A DNA stretch of 46,427 nt from positions 1 to 46,427 of IMG/VR virus record IMGVR_UViG_3300022921_001532, one strand, 5' to 3'. The DNA is from a virus. Made by a program: the position numbers and the translations under genes. This document shows, one piece after another, positions 16,635 through 24,870 of the stretch (the stretch's first letter is position 1; each line of letters begins with the position of its first letter). Below the pieces are notes generated by a model that was given only the letters and a program-made list of their open reading frames with translations, made no database searches and was not told where the DNA came from.

Positions 16635-17379
16635 CGTTGTTCTCCAGGTATTCTATTTCTGGTTCACTGTAATATCCAGCATCACCATCATAATATGGTT
16701 GTCCATTTTTCATTAATTGTGTAGTCACCCCATCATAAAACGGTTGTGCAATTGGTCCACTTATTAAATGACCACGTTCATTGATTACACTAGTTGGATC
16801 ATCTTTGGCACGAGCTGGACGTATTCTACGCATAACTACTGGTACTTGATTTTCTTTAAAGTATTTAATTGCACTATCTGCTTCATCAAATGTAGTTGGA
16901 AGCATCATCATATGCACATGTAAATGTACATGTTTATCTAGTGTCTGTGAATATTTGTAAAGATCTACAATACTCTCTGGCAATACTTTACGTTTATGAT
17001 ATTCCATATGATAACTGAATATTATACTATCTAATTTATGCAAGTTACGTTTATAAAATTCAAAAGTACGACTGCCATTTGTAGTGACTCCAACATGTAC
17101 CCCATTCTCATACATATAATCAAGTATACGTTCAAATTCTGGATTTACAGTAGGCTCACCACCCGTTAAATTCATTTTAAATTTTTTGCCAGGTAGTTTG
17201 TCAATAATTTTATCAATTGTGCGCTTTGCAACTTCGAAACTCATATGTGGACTACTGTTGTCATGTGTCCACTCATCACAATAGCTGCAATTAAAGTTAC
17301 AACGCTTACCCATATTCCATTCGATTTTCACAACCTTGGCCTGGTTACGACTACTATGTTCTACTGCAACTGTTTTCAT
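16627..17379 (-). CDS. Radical SAM core protein lacking its auxiliary-cluster domain
   Basis: 250 aa. Core site C27-x3-C31-x2-C34 (GKRCNFNCSYCDEW) and GGEP at 73-76 (MNLTGGEPTVNP); VTTNGSRTFEFY and IIFSYHMEYH are later strands of the partial TIM barrel. No Cys cluster follows. The C-terminus (YYDGDAGYYSEPEIEYLENN) runs to the stop within the start of the SPASM-only gene. It is most like the enzyme at 6175-7329 in lacking an N-terminal twitch segment. Presumably works with the 122-aa protein encoded directly after it. Confidence 0.8.
   Translation of the reverse strand: MKTVAVEHSSRNQAKVVKIEWNMGKRCNFNCSYCDEWTHDNSSPHMSFEVAKRTIDKIIDKLPGKKFKMNLTGGEPTVNPEFERILDYMYENGVHVGVTTNGSRTFEFYKRNLHKLDSIIFSYHMEYHKRKVLPESIVDLYKYSQTLDKHVHLHVHMMMLPTTFDEADSAIKYFKENQVPVVMRRIRPARAKDDPTSVINERGHLISGPIAQPFYDGVTTQLMKNGQPYYDGDAGYYSEPEIEYLENNGV
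16642..16645 (-). promoter_or_regulatory. Ribosome binding site deciding the GTG start of the SPASM-only gene
   Basis: GGAG, 7 bases before GTG 16634, lies inside the last codons of the radical SAM core gene. The frame of the SPASM gene is closed by a TAG at 16653-16655 just upstream, so this site and GTG are the only good initiation signal. It argues that the two-gene arrangement is functional rather than a simple sequencing slip. Confidence 0.55.
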
Positions 17380-18542
17380 AAAAAATATTCCTTTAATTGC
17401 GGTACAACTGTAGTAACATCAGTTTTGCGCATTTTGTCTAACTCTTGTGTAAAATCAATAAACAATTTCCACTTTTCTGCATCATAGTTTGATCGTTGTA
17501 AAGTACTTTTTATAGTTTGTAAACTATGGTAATTTTTTTGATCAATAATGTCTATAGCATGTTGTTTTAACTTATCAGGCATGATATTGATATCTAAATA
17601 TCCTGGACTACTAACCAAACAATCAAACTTAAATGTATCAGGATCAGTGTGCCATTTTTTACTGGCGTTAACACGATCACGGAACCACTCTAATAAATTA
17701 TTTAGATCAAATATATTATAAATTTGTATAGCACTGTTAAAACTTCCACGTAAATTATCAAATTGATCAAACCAGTGTATATTTTCTACTAATTGGTCTA
17801 TTCCTTGAACATCTCCACTACGTATATAATTATAGAGTTTACCAGTACCTTCAACACTAATAATTAATTTTACACGCTTAAAATGTGGCCAGAGATCTTT
17901 TAAACGTTCAGGTGTTTTTGTACCATTAGTTGTATATGCAATTGTAATATGTGGTGCAATCCCCCACTCAACAAGATATTCAAGAAAGTCAAACATCCCT
18001 TCTTGCATCATGGGTTCTCCGCCTTTGAAATCAATACGCTCAAGATTTTCAAATAGTTCACGTTTATCACGCCAGTATTCCGCATCTATTACTGTGGGTT
18101 TTGGCATGTTTGGATTTCGATTAAAATTTGGATTTATCTCGTGTAACTTAACTTCTTCTTTAAACCAAGTTGTGCTGCCCCAACTACCACACATTCTGCA
18201 CTTTAAATTACAAGTATTACCAAAATTTAAATCCATATGTCGTAGTTGCATAGGAGGATTTAGTTCATATTTTTCTGGCCATTGTGATATTTTGTCATCA
18301 TACCAAGTTCTACGACTATGTCCTAAACTTGCTTCACGCTTCCAACACTGTATACACCTGTCAGGATGCTCTTGTTTTATAAAAGCATCACGTAAACTAT
18401 CAAGTTCTTTCCACACGCTGTCAAGTGTGTCTCCACGGTGTAGACTGTATTCTCCACCACGATAAACACAACATGGTTTTATATCACCATTACCACTTAA
18501 AGTAATACTAACCCATGGAACTTTACAGGTTGGTGTAGTCAC
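17376..18542 (-). CDS. N-terminal-twitch radical SAM protein
   Basis: 388 aa from GTG 18542. C6 (TCKVPWVSITLS), C24-C25 (IKPCC), C63-x2-C66 (PDRCIQC); core C111-x3-C115-x2-C118 (GNTCNLKCRMCGSWGST); GGEP at 174-177. Motifs YNYIRSGDV, IQIYNIFDLNNLLEW and the tail LDKMRKTDVTTVVPQL are present. An ATG at 18575 would add 11 residues but overlap the upstream gene by 53 bases; GTG 18542 has AGAGGG upstream, a 20-base overlap, and places the first Cys as in the siblings. It ends with a 4-base overlap to the next gene. Confidence 0.82.
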   Translation of the reverse strand: MTTPTCKVPWVSITLSGNGDIKPCCVYRGGEYSLHRGDTLDSVWKELDSLRDAFIKQEHPDRCIQCWKREASLGHSRRTWYDDKISQWPEKYELNPPMQLRHMDLNFGNTCNLKCRMCGSWGSTTWFKEEVKLHEINPNFNRNPNMPKPTVIDAEYWRDKRELFENLERIDFKGGEPMMQEGMFDFLEYLVEWGIAPHITIAYTTNGTKTPERLKDLWPHFKRVKLIISVEGTGKLYNYIRSGDVQGIDQLVENIHWFDQFDNLRGSFNSAIQIYNIFDLNNLLEWFRDRVNASKKWHTDPDTFKFDCLVSSPGYLDINIMPDKLKQHAIDIIDQKNYHSLQTIKSTLQRSNYDAEKWKLFIDFTQELDKMRKTDVTTVVPQLKEYFL

Positions 18543-19716
18543 GAATATCCCACCCTCTAACTTGTACCATTGCATTATGATCTTTTAAAAACTTTTCATA
18601 TTCAGAATCAGACACTTCAAAATCAAGACAGTTTATTAGATATTTTTTTAATGCAGTTAGTTTATCAAAATAGAATCTAGATTTACCTACAAAAATATTA
18701 GCCGGATCTTTTTCTATAATTTCAATTTGTCTGATTCCCTCTTCTATTCTATTTTTATTTGCATATTTTGGTTCTTGGTATTTGGGACTCGTAGCTATTT
18801 GTGTAAAGTTAAGTGTGCCAAAATAACCATATGTGTTATATGTTTCTTCAACAAATTCATACATACTTTGTATTTTATCAATATTATATACACTACTAGT
18901 AAAATTAATGTTAAGATTATGATTAATTTTTTGCATTGCATTGTGCCAGTTACTTAAAAAATCTTCCCATTTGCTACTACGTATCCATTCATAAAAAATA
19001 CCAGTACCATCAACACTTACGTCAACATTAATCTTTTTTATTCTGTTTAACATTTCAATATTTTTGTCTGTAAAATGCATGCCATTGGTATTAGTATTAA
19101 ACTTAACGTTTGGATTTTTGTCTAATACAAGATCAATAAAATACTCAAAACGTTTATCATACAACGGCTCACCGCCTTTAATCTCTACTGTACGTGTTTT
19201 TTCAGAAATAAGTTCTGCAATTTCTTTTAAATTTTCGTAACTGATACTCCAATTTTTCAATCTTATTTCATTCCATGGTCTTAAACTTGTGTTACCTGGA
19301 AAGGTTTGTTTTAACTGAACGTCATCCGACAACCACTTACTACTATAATTACTGTTACACATAATACATTGTTGACTACAAGTATTACCAAAACTTATGT
19401 CTAAGTGTATGATGTCATTTGGGTTGTTTTTAGTAAATTCAGAATCTACATCTGGATACCAAGTGTTTAGTTTCTGTTTACGATGTATAATACCTTGATT
19501 TTCTTTACGGGCGCAACCTGTACATTCTGGTTGCCATATTTTTTCTTCTGTTTTACGTGCTTGATTTAATCTTTCATTGTTATGCCAATAATTTACAATA
19601 TTGTTATCAACTGTTAAATGACTAAAATCTTCATTTGTTGCACAACAGGGCGTTAGACCTCCCCATGCAGTGACGCACAGTCCATGACTAATTGCATTAC
19701 AAACAGTTTTAGACAT
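18523..19716 (-). CDS. N-terminal-twitch radical SAM protein, divergent member
   Basis: 397 aa. The N-terminal segment has C6, C14, C24-C25 (LTPCC) and C65-x2-C68 (QPECTGC). The core is C113-x3-C117-x2-C120 (GNTCSQQCIMCNSNYSS), with Gln-Gln in place of the usual Leu-Lys between the first two Cys. GGEP is at 181-184. YEWIRSSKW and SVYNIDKIQSMYEF are recognisable, but the C-terminus (VRGWDIRDYTNL) lacks the FPEL tail shared by others. It overlaps the next upstream gene by 8 bases. Substrate unknown. Confidence 0.8.
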   Translation of the reverse strand: MSKTVCNAISHGLCVTAWGGLTPCCATNEDFSHLTVDNNIVNYWHNNERLNQARKTEEKIWQPECTGCARKENQGIIHRKQKLNTWYPDVDSEFTKNNPNDIIHLDISFGNTCSQQCIMCNSNYSSKWLSDDVQLKQTFPGNTSLRPWNEIRLKNWSISYENLKEIAELISEKTRTVEIKGGEPLYDKRFEYFIDLVLDKNPNVKFNTNTNGMHFTDKNIEMLNRIKKINVDVSVDGTGIFYEWIRSSKWEDFLSNWHNAMQKINHNLNINFTSSVYNIDKIQSMYEFVEETYNTYGYFGTLNFTQIATSPKYQEPKYANKNRIEEGIRQIEIIEKDPANIFVGKSRFYFDKLTALKKYLINCLDFEVSDSEYEKFLKDHNAMVQVRGWDIRDYTNL

Positions 19717-21109
19717 CTTTAAAAATATCCTTCATTTCAGGAAAAGTAGCACTAAAACTGTTGTTACGTTGACGGTCACATAAAGATAAAAACTCTTTCA
19801 TTTCCGGTAAACGCACACTCCAGTCTTCACTTTCCATAAAGCTCAACATACCTTCAAGTCTTTTAATTCCATAGTCTGCATTGCGCCAGGTATCATATTC
19901 GACTTTGCCTTTATGCCAGGCTGGAATACTCTTTTCCCAATTGGCTTCCCACCAAGGATAAAAATCTTCGTACTTTTTACGACACTCTGCCTTAAACCAT
20001 GCAGGTAATACTTTAACATTAAGATGCGGTGGATGATACACAAAATGATAGTTAATACCACCAGCACCAAATGGCCACATATTGATTTTGTTAAAGTTTT
20101 GTTCTAGTTTCCACTTGATAAAATCAGGCAGATAATACACGTTTAAGGCTTGTACAGCGCATGCTACAGTGACTTCTACATTATTACTAGTCTGTGTGTC
20201 AAGTATGTGGAAGACCTCTTGTGTGCGCTTCCATTCGCTTGGATAACGTATATAGTCATTCATTTCGTGTATACTATCTACCGAATAGTGAAAACGCACC
20301 AGCTTGAATTCTCGCCATAGATCAAATAAATCCTCTCGCCATTCAACTCCATTTGAGTTATAACGTAGTTCCAAATTCTTTGCATGCCCTTGACGAATGC
20401 ACTCTTCAAGTATCTCATAGTGTTCCTCAATAATTAAACTTTCACCTCCGGCGAAATATATCTGTTGCATATTGGGAATCTGCTCGTAAAACTGTTCCCA
20501 AAATACTGGATTGTGTTTGTGCCAGTTGTAACTGCTACCATTAACGCTACCTTTGTCACGCCACTGAGTATTACTTTTAAGACTTGGGTTTTGTATTTGA
20601 GGATGAATAGCACTCCAGTCTTTAATCCAACCACTGCTATCATGTGGTGAACACATCACACAAGCAAGTTGACATTTAGTACCAAAACGTAGATCAATAT
20701 AAGTTAACTTGGGAGGTACACTACCGTCTTCCTGTGTATCAAGTATAAGTTTGTCAACATCAGTACGCTGACTCCAGTATGCAGTTTCCCATTGACGTTT
20801 ACTGCGGTGTCCAGCATCTTCTTCTTTATAACACTTTAAACAACTTGCTGGTTTTTCACCATTTATCATTTGCTTACGCACATTACGCATGTACGCACTA
20901 TTCCAGCTACTCTGAAAATCTGTAATATTTAAGTTATTGGGTTTGCCTTCATCATCTTTAAGAACACCAACCATTCCGCCGTGTTCTTTATCATTAGTAG
21001 GCCCAACACTACTTGCATTCGCAGTACAACATACTCGCATACTCCCGTCTGGCCGTGTGCTTAAATGTACCCAGGGTAAGATACAAAATGTATCACTTAC
21101 TTTTGTCAT
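19709..21109 (-). CDS. N-terminal-twitch radical SAM protein, GGES variant
   Basis: 466 aa, one of the longest of its type here. C9 (DTFCILPWVHLST), C27-C28 (MRVCC), C90-x2-C93 (PASCLKC). Core C146-x3-C150-x2-C153 (GTKCQLACVMCSPHDSS). The SAM-binding motif is GGES at 221-224 rather than GGEP. NDYIRYPSEW and the tail CDRQRNNSFSATFPEM follow the family. An insert of about 45 residues near 320-370 (KINMWPFGAGGINYHF and a Trp-rich stretch) is unique to it. It is the first gene after a candidate late promoter (21134-21144) and has an AGGAT ribosome site at 21115-21119. Confidence 0.82.
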   Translation of the reverse strand: MTKVSDTFCILPWVHLSTRPDGSMRVCCTANASSVGPTNDKEHGGMVGVLKDDEGKPNNLNITDFQSSWNSAYMRNVRKQMINGEKPASCLKCYKEEDAGHRSKRQWETAYWSQRTDVDKLILDTQEDGSVPPKLTYIDLRFGTKCQLACVMCSPHDSSGWIKDWSAIHPQIQNPSLKSNTQWRDKGSVNGSSYNWHKHNPVFWEQFYEQIPNMQQIYFAGGESLIIEEHYEILEECIRQGHAKNLELRYNSNGVEWREDLFDLWREFKLVRFHYSVDSIHEMNDYIRYPSEWKRTQEVFHILDTQTSNNVEVTVACAVQALNVYYLPDFIKWKLEQNFNKINMWPFGAGGINYHFVYHPPHLNVKVLPAWFKAECRKKYEDFYPWWEANWEKSIPAWHKGKVEYDTWRNADYGIKRLEGMLSFMESEDWSVRLPEMKEFLSLCDRQRNNSFSATFPEMKDIFKDV

Positions 21110-21133
21110 TTTTTATCCTATGAATTATAATAG

Positions 21134-21144
21134 TATTTATTCAA
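21134..21144 (-). promoter_or_regulatory. Candidate late promoter (AATAAATA type)
   Basis: Read on the minus strand, TTGAATAAATA precedes ATG 21109 with 24 bases between. This 31-base gap is one of only two gaps longer than 5 bases in the whole minus-strand array. The same 11-mer at the same distance precedes 37256. AATAAATA differs from the T4 late octamer by one base and fits the NATAAATA form reported for marine T4-like phages. Confidence 0.55.
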
Positions 21145-22241
21145 ACAAATTGCGAGCCAAATGGGTCAAATTCACTACCACATTTCATAGCACAAACACC
21201 TAGTTTGCCTTCGCTAATACTAGGTTTATTCCAACTGTGTTGAATGTCGTTTAACAGATTACCATTAACTACACGACCCTTCATTACAGCTTCTATTCCA
21301 TGTTCAAGAACACTGATACCTTGTTTGCCTCCAGCACGGTCAACAAAATCCCAAATTTGTTCTACACGTGGATCAGCATGCCACCACTTGTACATACGGC
21401 CAGCAGTCCAACAACAAGGCATTAATAATCCCTCAGCAGTAATAAAGATATTTTTTTCCTCTGCTACTTTGCATTTAATACCACATGTGTCATAGTATTC
21501 TTTCATACTACCGTATGTTTTTTCTATCTCTTTAGTTTTAAGTAATGCCAAGTTTTTGTTTTCTGTTTTTACTGGCTGGGCAATAACCGCAGTTTTTTCC
21601 TGTTTACGATTTTGTGCCTGATGTTCTGTTTTGGTTTTCTCTCCAGTGGCAACAATAAATCTGCCACTTTTCTTTTTCTGAAAACGTTCTACTCCCCACT
21701 CAGCTGCAAGTGCTTCTGCTTGTTCAACCTGATGTTCATTGTGCTGGAAAATAATAAAATCCCAACGAGCTCGCCCGCCGGCATCTATAAATGCCTTCAT
21801 ATTTCGTTCTACATTTTCCCAAATTACATTTTGTCTATAAATGTGATTGGTGTCTTTAAGACCATCAACACTGAAAATAACAGTACCCTGACGACCAATA
21901 ATTTTAGCAAGTTCACGCCACCATGCTTCATCTTTTGCTCCTGCATTTGTGTTCATACTGAGCCACATTTTAGGATTATGTTCTCTAAAATAACGGAATA
22001 CTTCCAGTGTATCTTTGGCAACTATAGGGTCTCCCAAATTGCCGCACATATACATTGTTTTTAATTGTCTTATAAATGAGGCAGGAAATATGTTAACGCA
22101 CTGTTCATAAGACAATTCAGCATTAGTAATATGTCGATTATCTGGTCCACCATTTTCGTTACGATCACACATAGGGCATGCCGCTTGACAACGCTGTGTG
22201 ATTTCCAAGTGTACAGTTGTTATATCTTCGTAATTATACAT
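21141..22241 (-). CDS. Radical SAM protein with C-terminal SPASM domain
   Basis: 366 aa. Core C18-x3-C22-x2-C25 close to the N-terminus (ITQRCQAACPMCDRN). The SAM-binding loop reads CGNLGDP (66-72) in place of GGEP, which marks a subclass. A lysine-rich linker at 186-245 (KKKSGRF, EKTKTEHQAQNRKQEK) precedes a SPASM domain with C253, C257, C276-C277 (LLMPCCWTAGRMYKWW), C350 and C354. Conventional domain order, unlike the N-twitch siblings. The stop lies within the candidate late promoter of the following gene. The start overlaps the 73-aa small gene by 8 bases; that small protein could be its partner or substrate (inference). Confidence 0.82.
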   Translation of the reverse strand: MYNYEDITTVHLEITQRCQAACPMCDRNENGGPDNRHITNAELSYEQCVNIFPASFIRQLKTMYMCGNLGDPIVAKDTLEVFRYFREHNPKMWLSMNTNAGAKDEAWWRELAKIIGRQGTVIFSVDGLKDTNHIYRQNVIWENVERNMKAFIDAGGRARWDFIIFQHNEHQVEQAEALAAEWGVERFQKKKSGRFIVATGEKTKTEHQAQNRKQEKTAVIAQPVKTENKNLALLKTKEIEKTYGSMKEYYDTCGIKCKVAEEKNIFITAEGLLMPCCWTAGRMYKWWHADPRVEQIWDFVDRAGGKQGISVLEHGIEAVMKGRVVNGNLLNDIQHSWNKPSISEGKLGVCAMKCGSEFDPFGSQFV

Positions 22242-22455
22242 CGTGAATTAACTTTACATCCTTACCAGGGCCAACTCGGCTGGGAAAGTCGCCATACTCA
22301 TCAATATACCATTGAATAACAGTTTTATACCATTTTTGGCTATTGTGATGAGCGTCTCTATTAAATTTACTGATGTTGTTATTGGTGGCGCCCATAACAA
22401 CCAACGCACGTGCGCTTTCTGTTTGTAATTGTCGTAATGACAGATCTTCAATCAT
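22234..22455 (-). CDS. Small protein of unknown function (73 aa)
   Basis: Not recognised. It is polar with no Cys: an N-terminal helix (MIEDLSLRQLQTESARALVV), a central NNNISKFNRDAHHNSQKWY and a C-terminal part DEYGDFPSRVGPGKDVKLI. It is kept as a real gene because its ATG overlaps the upstream stop as ATGA and its stop overlaps the radical SAM gene by 8 bases, the usual coupling in this array. An overlapping 65-codon frame at 22254-22451 has a less natural composition and no such coupling. Its small size and place directly before a SPASM enzyme make it a candidate partner or substrate, untested. Confidence 0.6.
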   Translation of the reverse strand: MIEDLSLRQLQTESARALVVMGATNNNISKFNRDAHHNSQKWYKTVIQWYIDEYGDFPSRVGPGKDVKLIHDV

Positions 22456-23387
22456 GTTCTACCTATAATCATAAATCTTTTATACAATTGTGTATCTAGT
22501 TCTCCACTATAATACACACGTGTAAATTTATATTTCTCAAGAGCTTCATCTACATTGTTTACACAATTTATGTGTTGCTCGTTACTAAAATAGTCATTGG
22601 TTTGCAAGCATACTAGCATGTCCTTGGGTAAATTATAAAACCAGTCATCCGACATGTGTTCACAACTAGTGTTAATAATTAGTTGTGGTCCTATATTTAA
22701 CTCGACTAATTTTTCTTGCTTATTCTGTGCCCATGCACTAAATGTTCGATCATTCCACTTGACATCATTTACATCCATGCCGATGCCTTTAAAACGCCAA
22801 CTATCATTATAAAATTCTTCATTAAAATCATCACTGATTCCAACACATGTATAATCTACTTCTAAATTAAAATACTGTTTAATATCTGCAAATTCTTTTA
22901 AAATAAACCAGGCAACTGTTGCATACCAGCCACCATAATGCACCACAGTATTGACGTCATATCCTTGTTTTTTACGTTCTTGTAATACGGGTTTTAGATG
23001 ATCTAACATCCAAAATTTGCTTTGTATTTGTCCCCTACTCAAGTGATCATTTAAGTTAACCAAGTTGTGCCACTTAATACTCCAACGGCTTGCTGTGCGC
23101 AAAAACTCATCGTCGATACAATGACTGATATATTGTAGTGCTCTACGATCATTACCTGGCTCGTTATCCAAATAATGAGACATTATGGCTTTGGAAAACT
23201 CATCACTTAGTTCATGCGGCCCACGATAAATTTCATTCATTATTAAGTTACGGATTTTATAAGGATTACCATATAAGATACTGGCTTTGATATCTTTAAT
23301 TTTTTCTTTATCTGGATGATCAATTGTATAGAAATATTCTTCTAATCCATTTAACCAAAGATAGTCTTGATTAGTTTCATTTTGCAC
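22452..23387 (-). CDS. Class I SAM-dependent methyltransferase-like protein
   Basis: 311 aa from GTG 23387. Residues ~140-270 form a Rossmann pattern: VNTVVHYGGWYATVAWFIL (motif I, although the usual GxGxG is reduced to GG), VDYTCVGISDDF with an acidic end as motif II, GIGMDVNDVKW, LIINTSCEHM (motif IV position) and DMLVCLQTND. The N-terminal helical region (~120 residues) is of unknown role. ATG 23420 would lengthen the overlap with the preceding gene to 44 bases; GTG 23387 with GGGAG 10 bases upstream fits better. Target not known. It is followed by the 73-aa gene through ATGA. Confidence 0.58.
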   Translation of the reverse strand: MQNETNQDYLWLNGLEEYFYTIDHPDKEKIKDIKASILYGNPYKIRNLIMNEIYRGPHELSDEFSKAIMSHYLDNEPGNDRRALQYISHCIDDEFLRTASRWSIKWHNLVNLNDHLSRGQIQSKFWMLDHLKPVLQERKKQGYDVNTVVHYGGWYATVAWFILKEFADIKQYFNLEVDYTCVGISDDFNEEFYNDSWRFKGIGMDVNDVKWNDRTFSAWAQNKQEKLVELNIGPQLIINTSCEHMSDDWFYNLPKDMLVCLQTNDYFSNEQHINCVNNVDEALEKYKFTRVYYSGELDTQLYKRFMIIGRT

Positions 23388-24081
23388 TTTCAAATTGCTC
23401 CCGTAACCAGTCAAAATCATTGATTAATTTCAATGCATTGATATTATTTTTATAATGTCGACCAAAATCAGCACCTTGCTGTGCACCTAGCATTGAGTAT
23501 TCTCCGTATTCACGCTTTGCTCCACGTTCACACCACACTTTAAGTCGATATTCATTATCAGTGTTGTCAGCATTGGGGATGATACTTGATGCCAGTTTTG
23601 TGCATTCACGAAATGCACTCTTCCAGGTATTAAATGGATCTGTATTAAACGCTGTAATATTACTTATTTGAAATTTAGGTACAAACGGAGCCCCAATAGT
23701 TGTAGTCATATCTACATTCCAATCTTCTGCTTCCATAAGGTTTTTCTTAGGGAATAACTTAACAGCACCGTAACCATAAATTAAATCATTTACTGGATTA
23801 CGACTACGCCAAGTATAAACACAATCTGTTTCCGGTGTGTTTGGATAAGCAAAACGATCCTTGTCTGGTTTAAATTTAAAACTAAATTCTTCTTCAATTA
23901 AGCAGTCTGCATCGCAAACATAGAAGTGTCCAGTTTTTGCTAATCTGGCACACTCTTTGTGTGCATCAAAAATACCTTTAATGCCGTGTACACGTTTAGC
24001 GTGTGGTGCAAACAACTTTAATAACTCAAAGTTTTCATCTGCAAATGGTTCATCATAACTTAGAAAAAATACATCTAACAT
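23377..24081 (-). CDS. Glycosyltransferase-like protein (GT-A, SYDEP type)
   Basis: 234 aa. It starts with VFFLSYDEPFADENFELL (residues 4-21), then KRVHGIKGIFDAHKECA and a DxD-type metal/sugar-nucleotide site D57-A-D59 in FYVCDADCLIEEEF. AFRECTKLAS near residue 165 is shared with the paralogue at 42523-43509 (GFREGCKMSL), which has the same SYDEP and DAD motifs. Such proteins occur in T4-like marine phages and are thought to transfer sugars, but acceptor and donor are not known. No membrane segment. Confidence 0.62.
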   Translation of the reverse strand: MLDVFFLSYDEPFADENFELLKLFAPHAKRVHGIKGIFDAHKECARLAKTGHFYVCDADCLIEEEFSFKFKPDKDRFAYPNTPETDCVYTWRSRNPVNDLIYGYGAVKLFPKKNLMEAEDWNVDMTTTIGAPFVPKFQISNITAFNTDPFNTWKSAFRECTKLASSIIPNADNTDNEYRLKVWCERGAKREYGEYSMLGAQQGADFGRHYKNNINALKLINDFDWLREQFESAK

Positions 24082-24264
24082 TTATTCTACTTTTCTCCAG
24101 TGCTTTACTTTTTCGCCAGGTCCTGGATTAGTGCCAACATATACTTCACCTGTTTCTTGATCAAGTAATTTATATTTTCCAGGACACTTGGTAATAAGCT
24201 GTAATACTACTGGGTTTTCATATTCTTCAGCTTTTGTGCCATCTATTAATTTCCTATAGCTCAC
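24082..24264 (-). CDS. Small conserved-looking protein of unknown function (60 aa)
   Basis: Not recognised. It is compact and charged with a beta-rich centre: GKYKLLDQETGEVYVGTNP, then a C-terminal GEKVKHWRKVE. One Cys only (KCPGK), so no metal cluster. The start is GTG 24264, overlapping the nucleotidylyltransferase stop by 11 bases; there is no in-frame ATG. It abuts the next gene with no gap. Retained because it fits exactly in the chain of coupled genes and has no better frame on either strand. Confidence 0.55.
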   Translation of the reverse strand: MSYRKLIDGTKAEEYENPVVLQLITKCPGKYKLLDQETGEVYVGTNPGPGEKVKHWRKVE

Positions 24265-24667
24265 CGTTTTCTCTCATTTCTGCCCTTATCTTAGTAGCAC
24301 TTATATCATGTATTATAGCACCTAAATCGTGTTCTGTAAAGGTATATCCGACACCTCTACCATAACTAATATCCACAATATTAGGAACATGCATAATTTG
24401 ATAATGTTCATTATATGTATAACCAGCACGTGCTAGTCCTTCTATAATTTTAGTTTTTACATCCCCAAAATTAAAAGGATTATCGTCTTGTTTTATAGTA
24501 CGTCCTGCTCCAGCATCTTCTCCTACAATACCGCCAACATCACGAATCATAATAACTACTTGTCCTGTTTCTGCTAATGCTCTCTTAAACAGTTCTGTAT
24601 GCCCATCATGCCAGGGTTGCCATCGTCCTAACATTTGTGTGGTGGGTCTTTTCCAATCAAAACTCAT
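24254..24667 (-). CDS. Nucleotidylyltransferase (cytidylyltransferase/adenylyltransferase superfamily)
   Basis: 137 aa, the minimal length for this HxGH superfamily. GRWQPWHDGHTELF (14-27) holds the H20-D-G-H23 phosphate-binding motif and ISATKIR (122-128) is the second signature ((I/V)S(S/A)T.IR). DAGAGRTIKQDDNPF between them is unusual and may line the nucleotide site. Transfers AMP or CMP from ATP/CTP to a phosphorylated small molecule (for example glycerol-3-P, NMN, sugar phosphates). Placed next to the DUF2061 and APS-kinase-like genes with an ATGA overlap, so a role in making an activated donor is likely, though it is far too short to be a normal ATP sulfurylase (about 400 aa). Confidence 0.72.
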   Translation of the reverse strand: MSFDWKRPTTQMLGRWQPWHDGHTELFKRALAETGQVVIMIRDVGGIVGEDAGAGRTIKQDDNPFNFGDVKTKIIEGLARAGYTYNEHYQIMHVPNIVDISYGRGVGYTFTEHDLGAIIHDISATKIRAEMRENGEL

Positions 24668-24870
24668 TCTTTAATTCCAAACTTAATATAATTGTACCAC
24701 ACACGTTCATGAGCATAATACAAAGCAAACTTAATAATCAAGTCTGCTATGAATATTGCCCCTACTGCTTTGGCCGGTACGCCAAAAGTCAATGCAATAA
24801 GTGCTGTGGTTACGCTGGCAATAATTCGCCAGGTTACCGCTTTAACTAGATGCCTTGTTCTTGCTACCAT
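24664..24870 (-). CDS. DUF2061 small membrane protein
   Basis: 68 aa. The sequence follows the DUF2061 pattern closely: RHLVKAVTWRIIASVTTALI, a first membrane helix (~residues 14-31), a short loop FGVPAKAVG, a second helix (~35-52) and the ending KFALYYAHERVWYNYIKFG. Two membrane passes with basic ends, inner membrane. Function of the family is unknown. It lies between the nucleotidylyltransferase and the APS-kinase-like gene with overlaps on both sides, suggesting a shared function. Confidence 0.8.
   Translation of the reverse strand: MVARTRHLVKAVTWRIIASVTTALIALTFGVPAKAVGAIFIADLIIKFALYYAHERVWYNYIKFGIKE

Noticed and set aside
16627-16660. Programmed frameshift joining the radical SAM core and the SPASM gene
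   Set aside because: The shift would be +1/-2 with no slippery heptamer or A/T run in the overlap, while GGAG plus GTG gives a normal start; independent initiation is the simpler reading.
18010-18465. 151-codon open frame on the plus strand
   Set aside because: Antisense shadow of the radical SAM gene 17376-18542, whose motifs fix the coding strand.
21612-22064. 150-codon open frame on the plus strand opposite the SPASM radical SAM gene
   Set aside because: The minus-strand frame has clear cluster and SPASM motifs; the antisense translation is hydrophobic and Cys/Phe-rich low-information sequence with no ribosome site.
22254-22451. 65-codon minus-strand frame overlapping the 73-aa gene
   Set aside because: Competes with the frame that shows ATGA coupling and 8-base overlap with neighbours; it has no matching signals.
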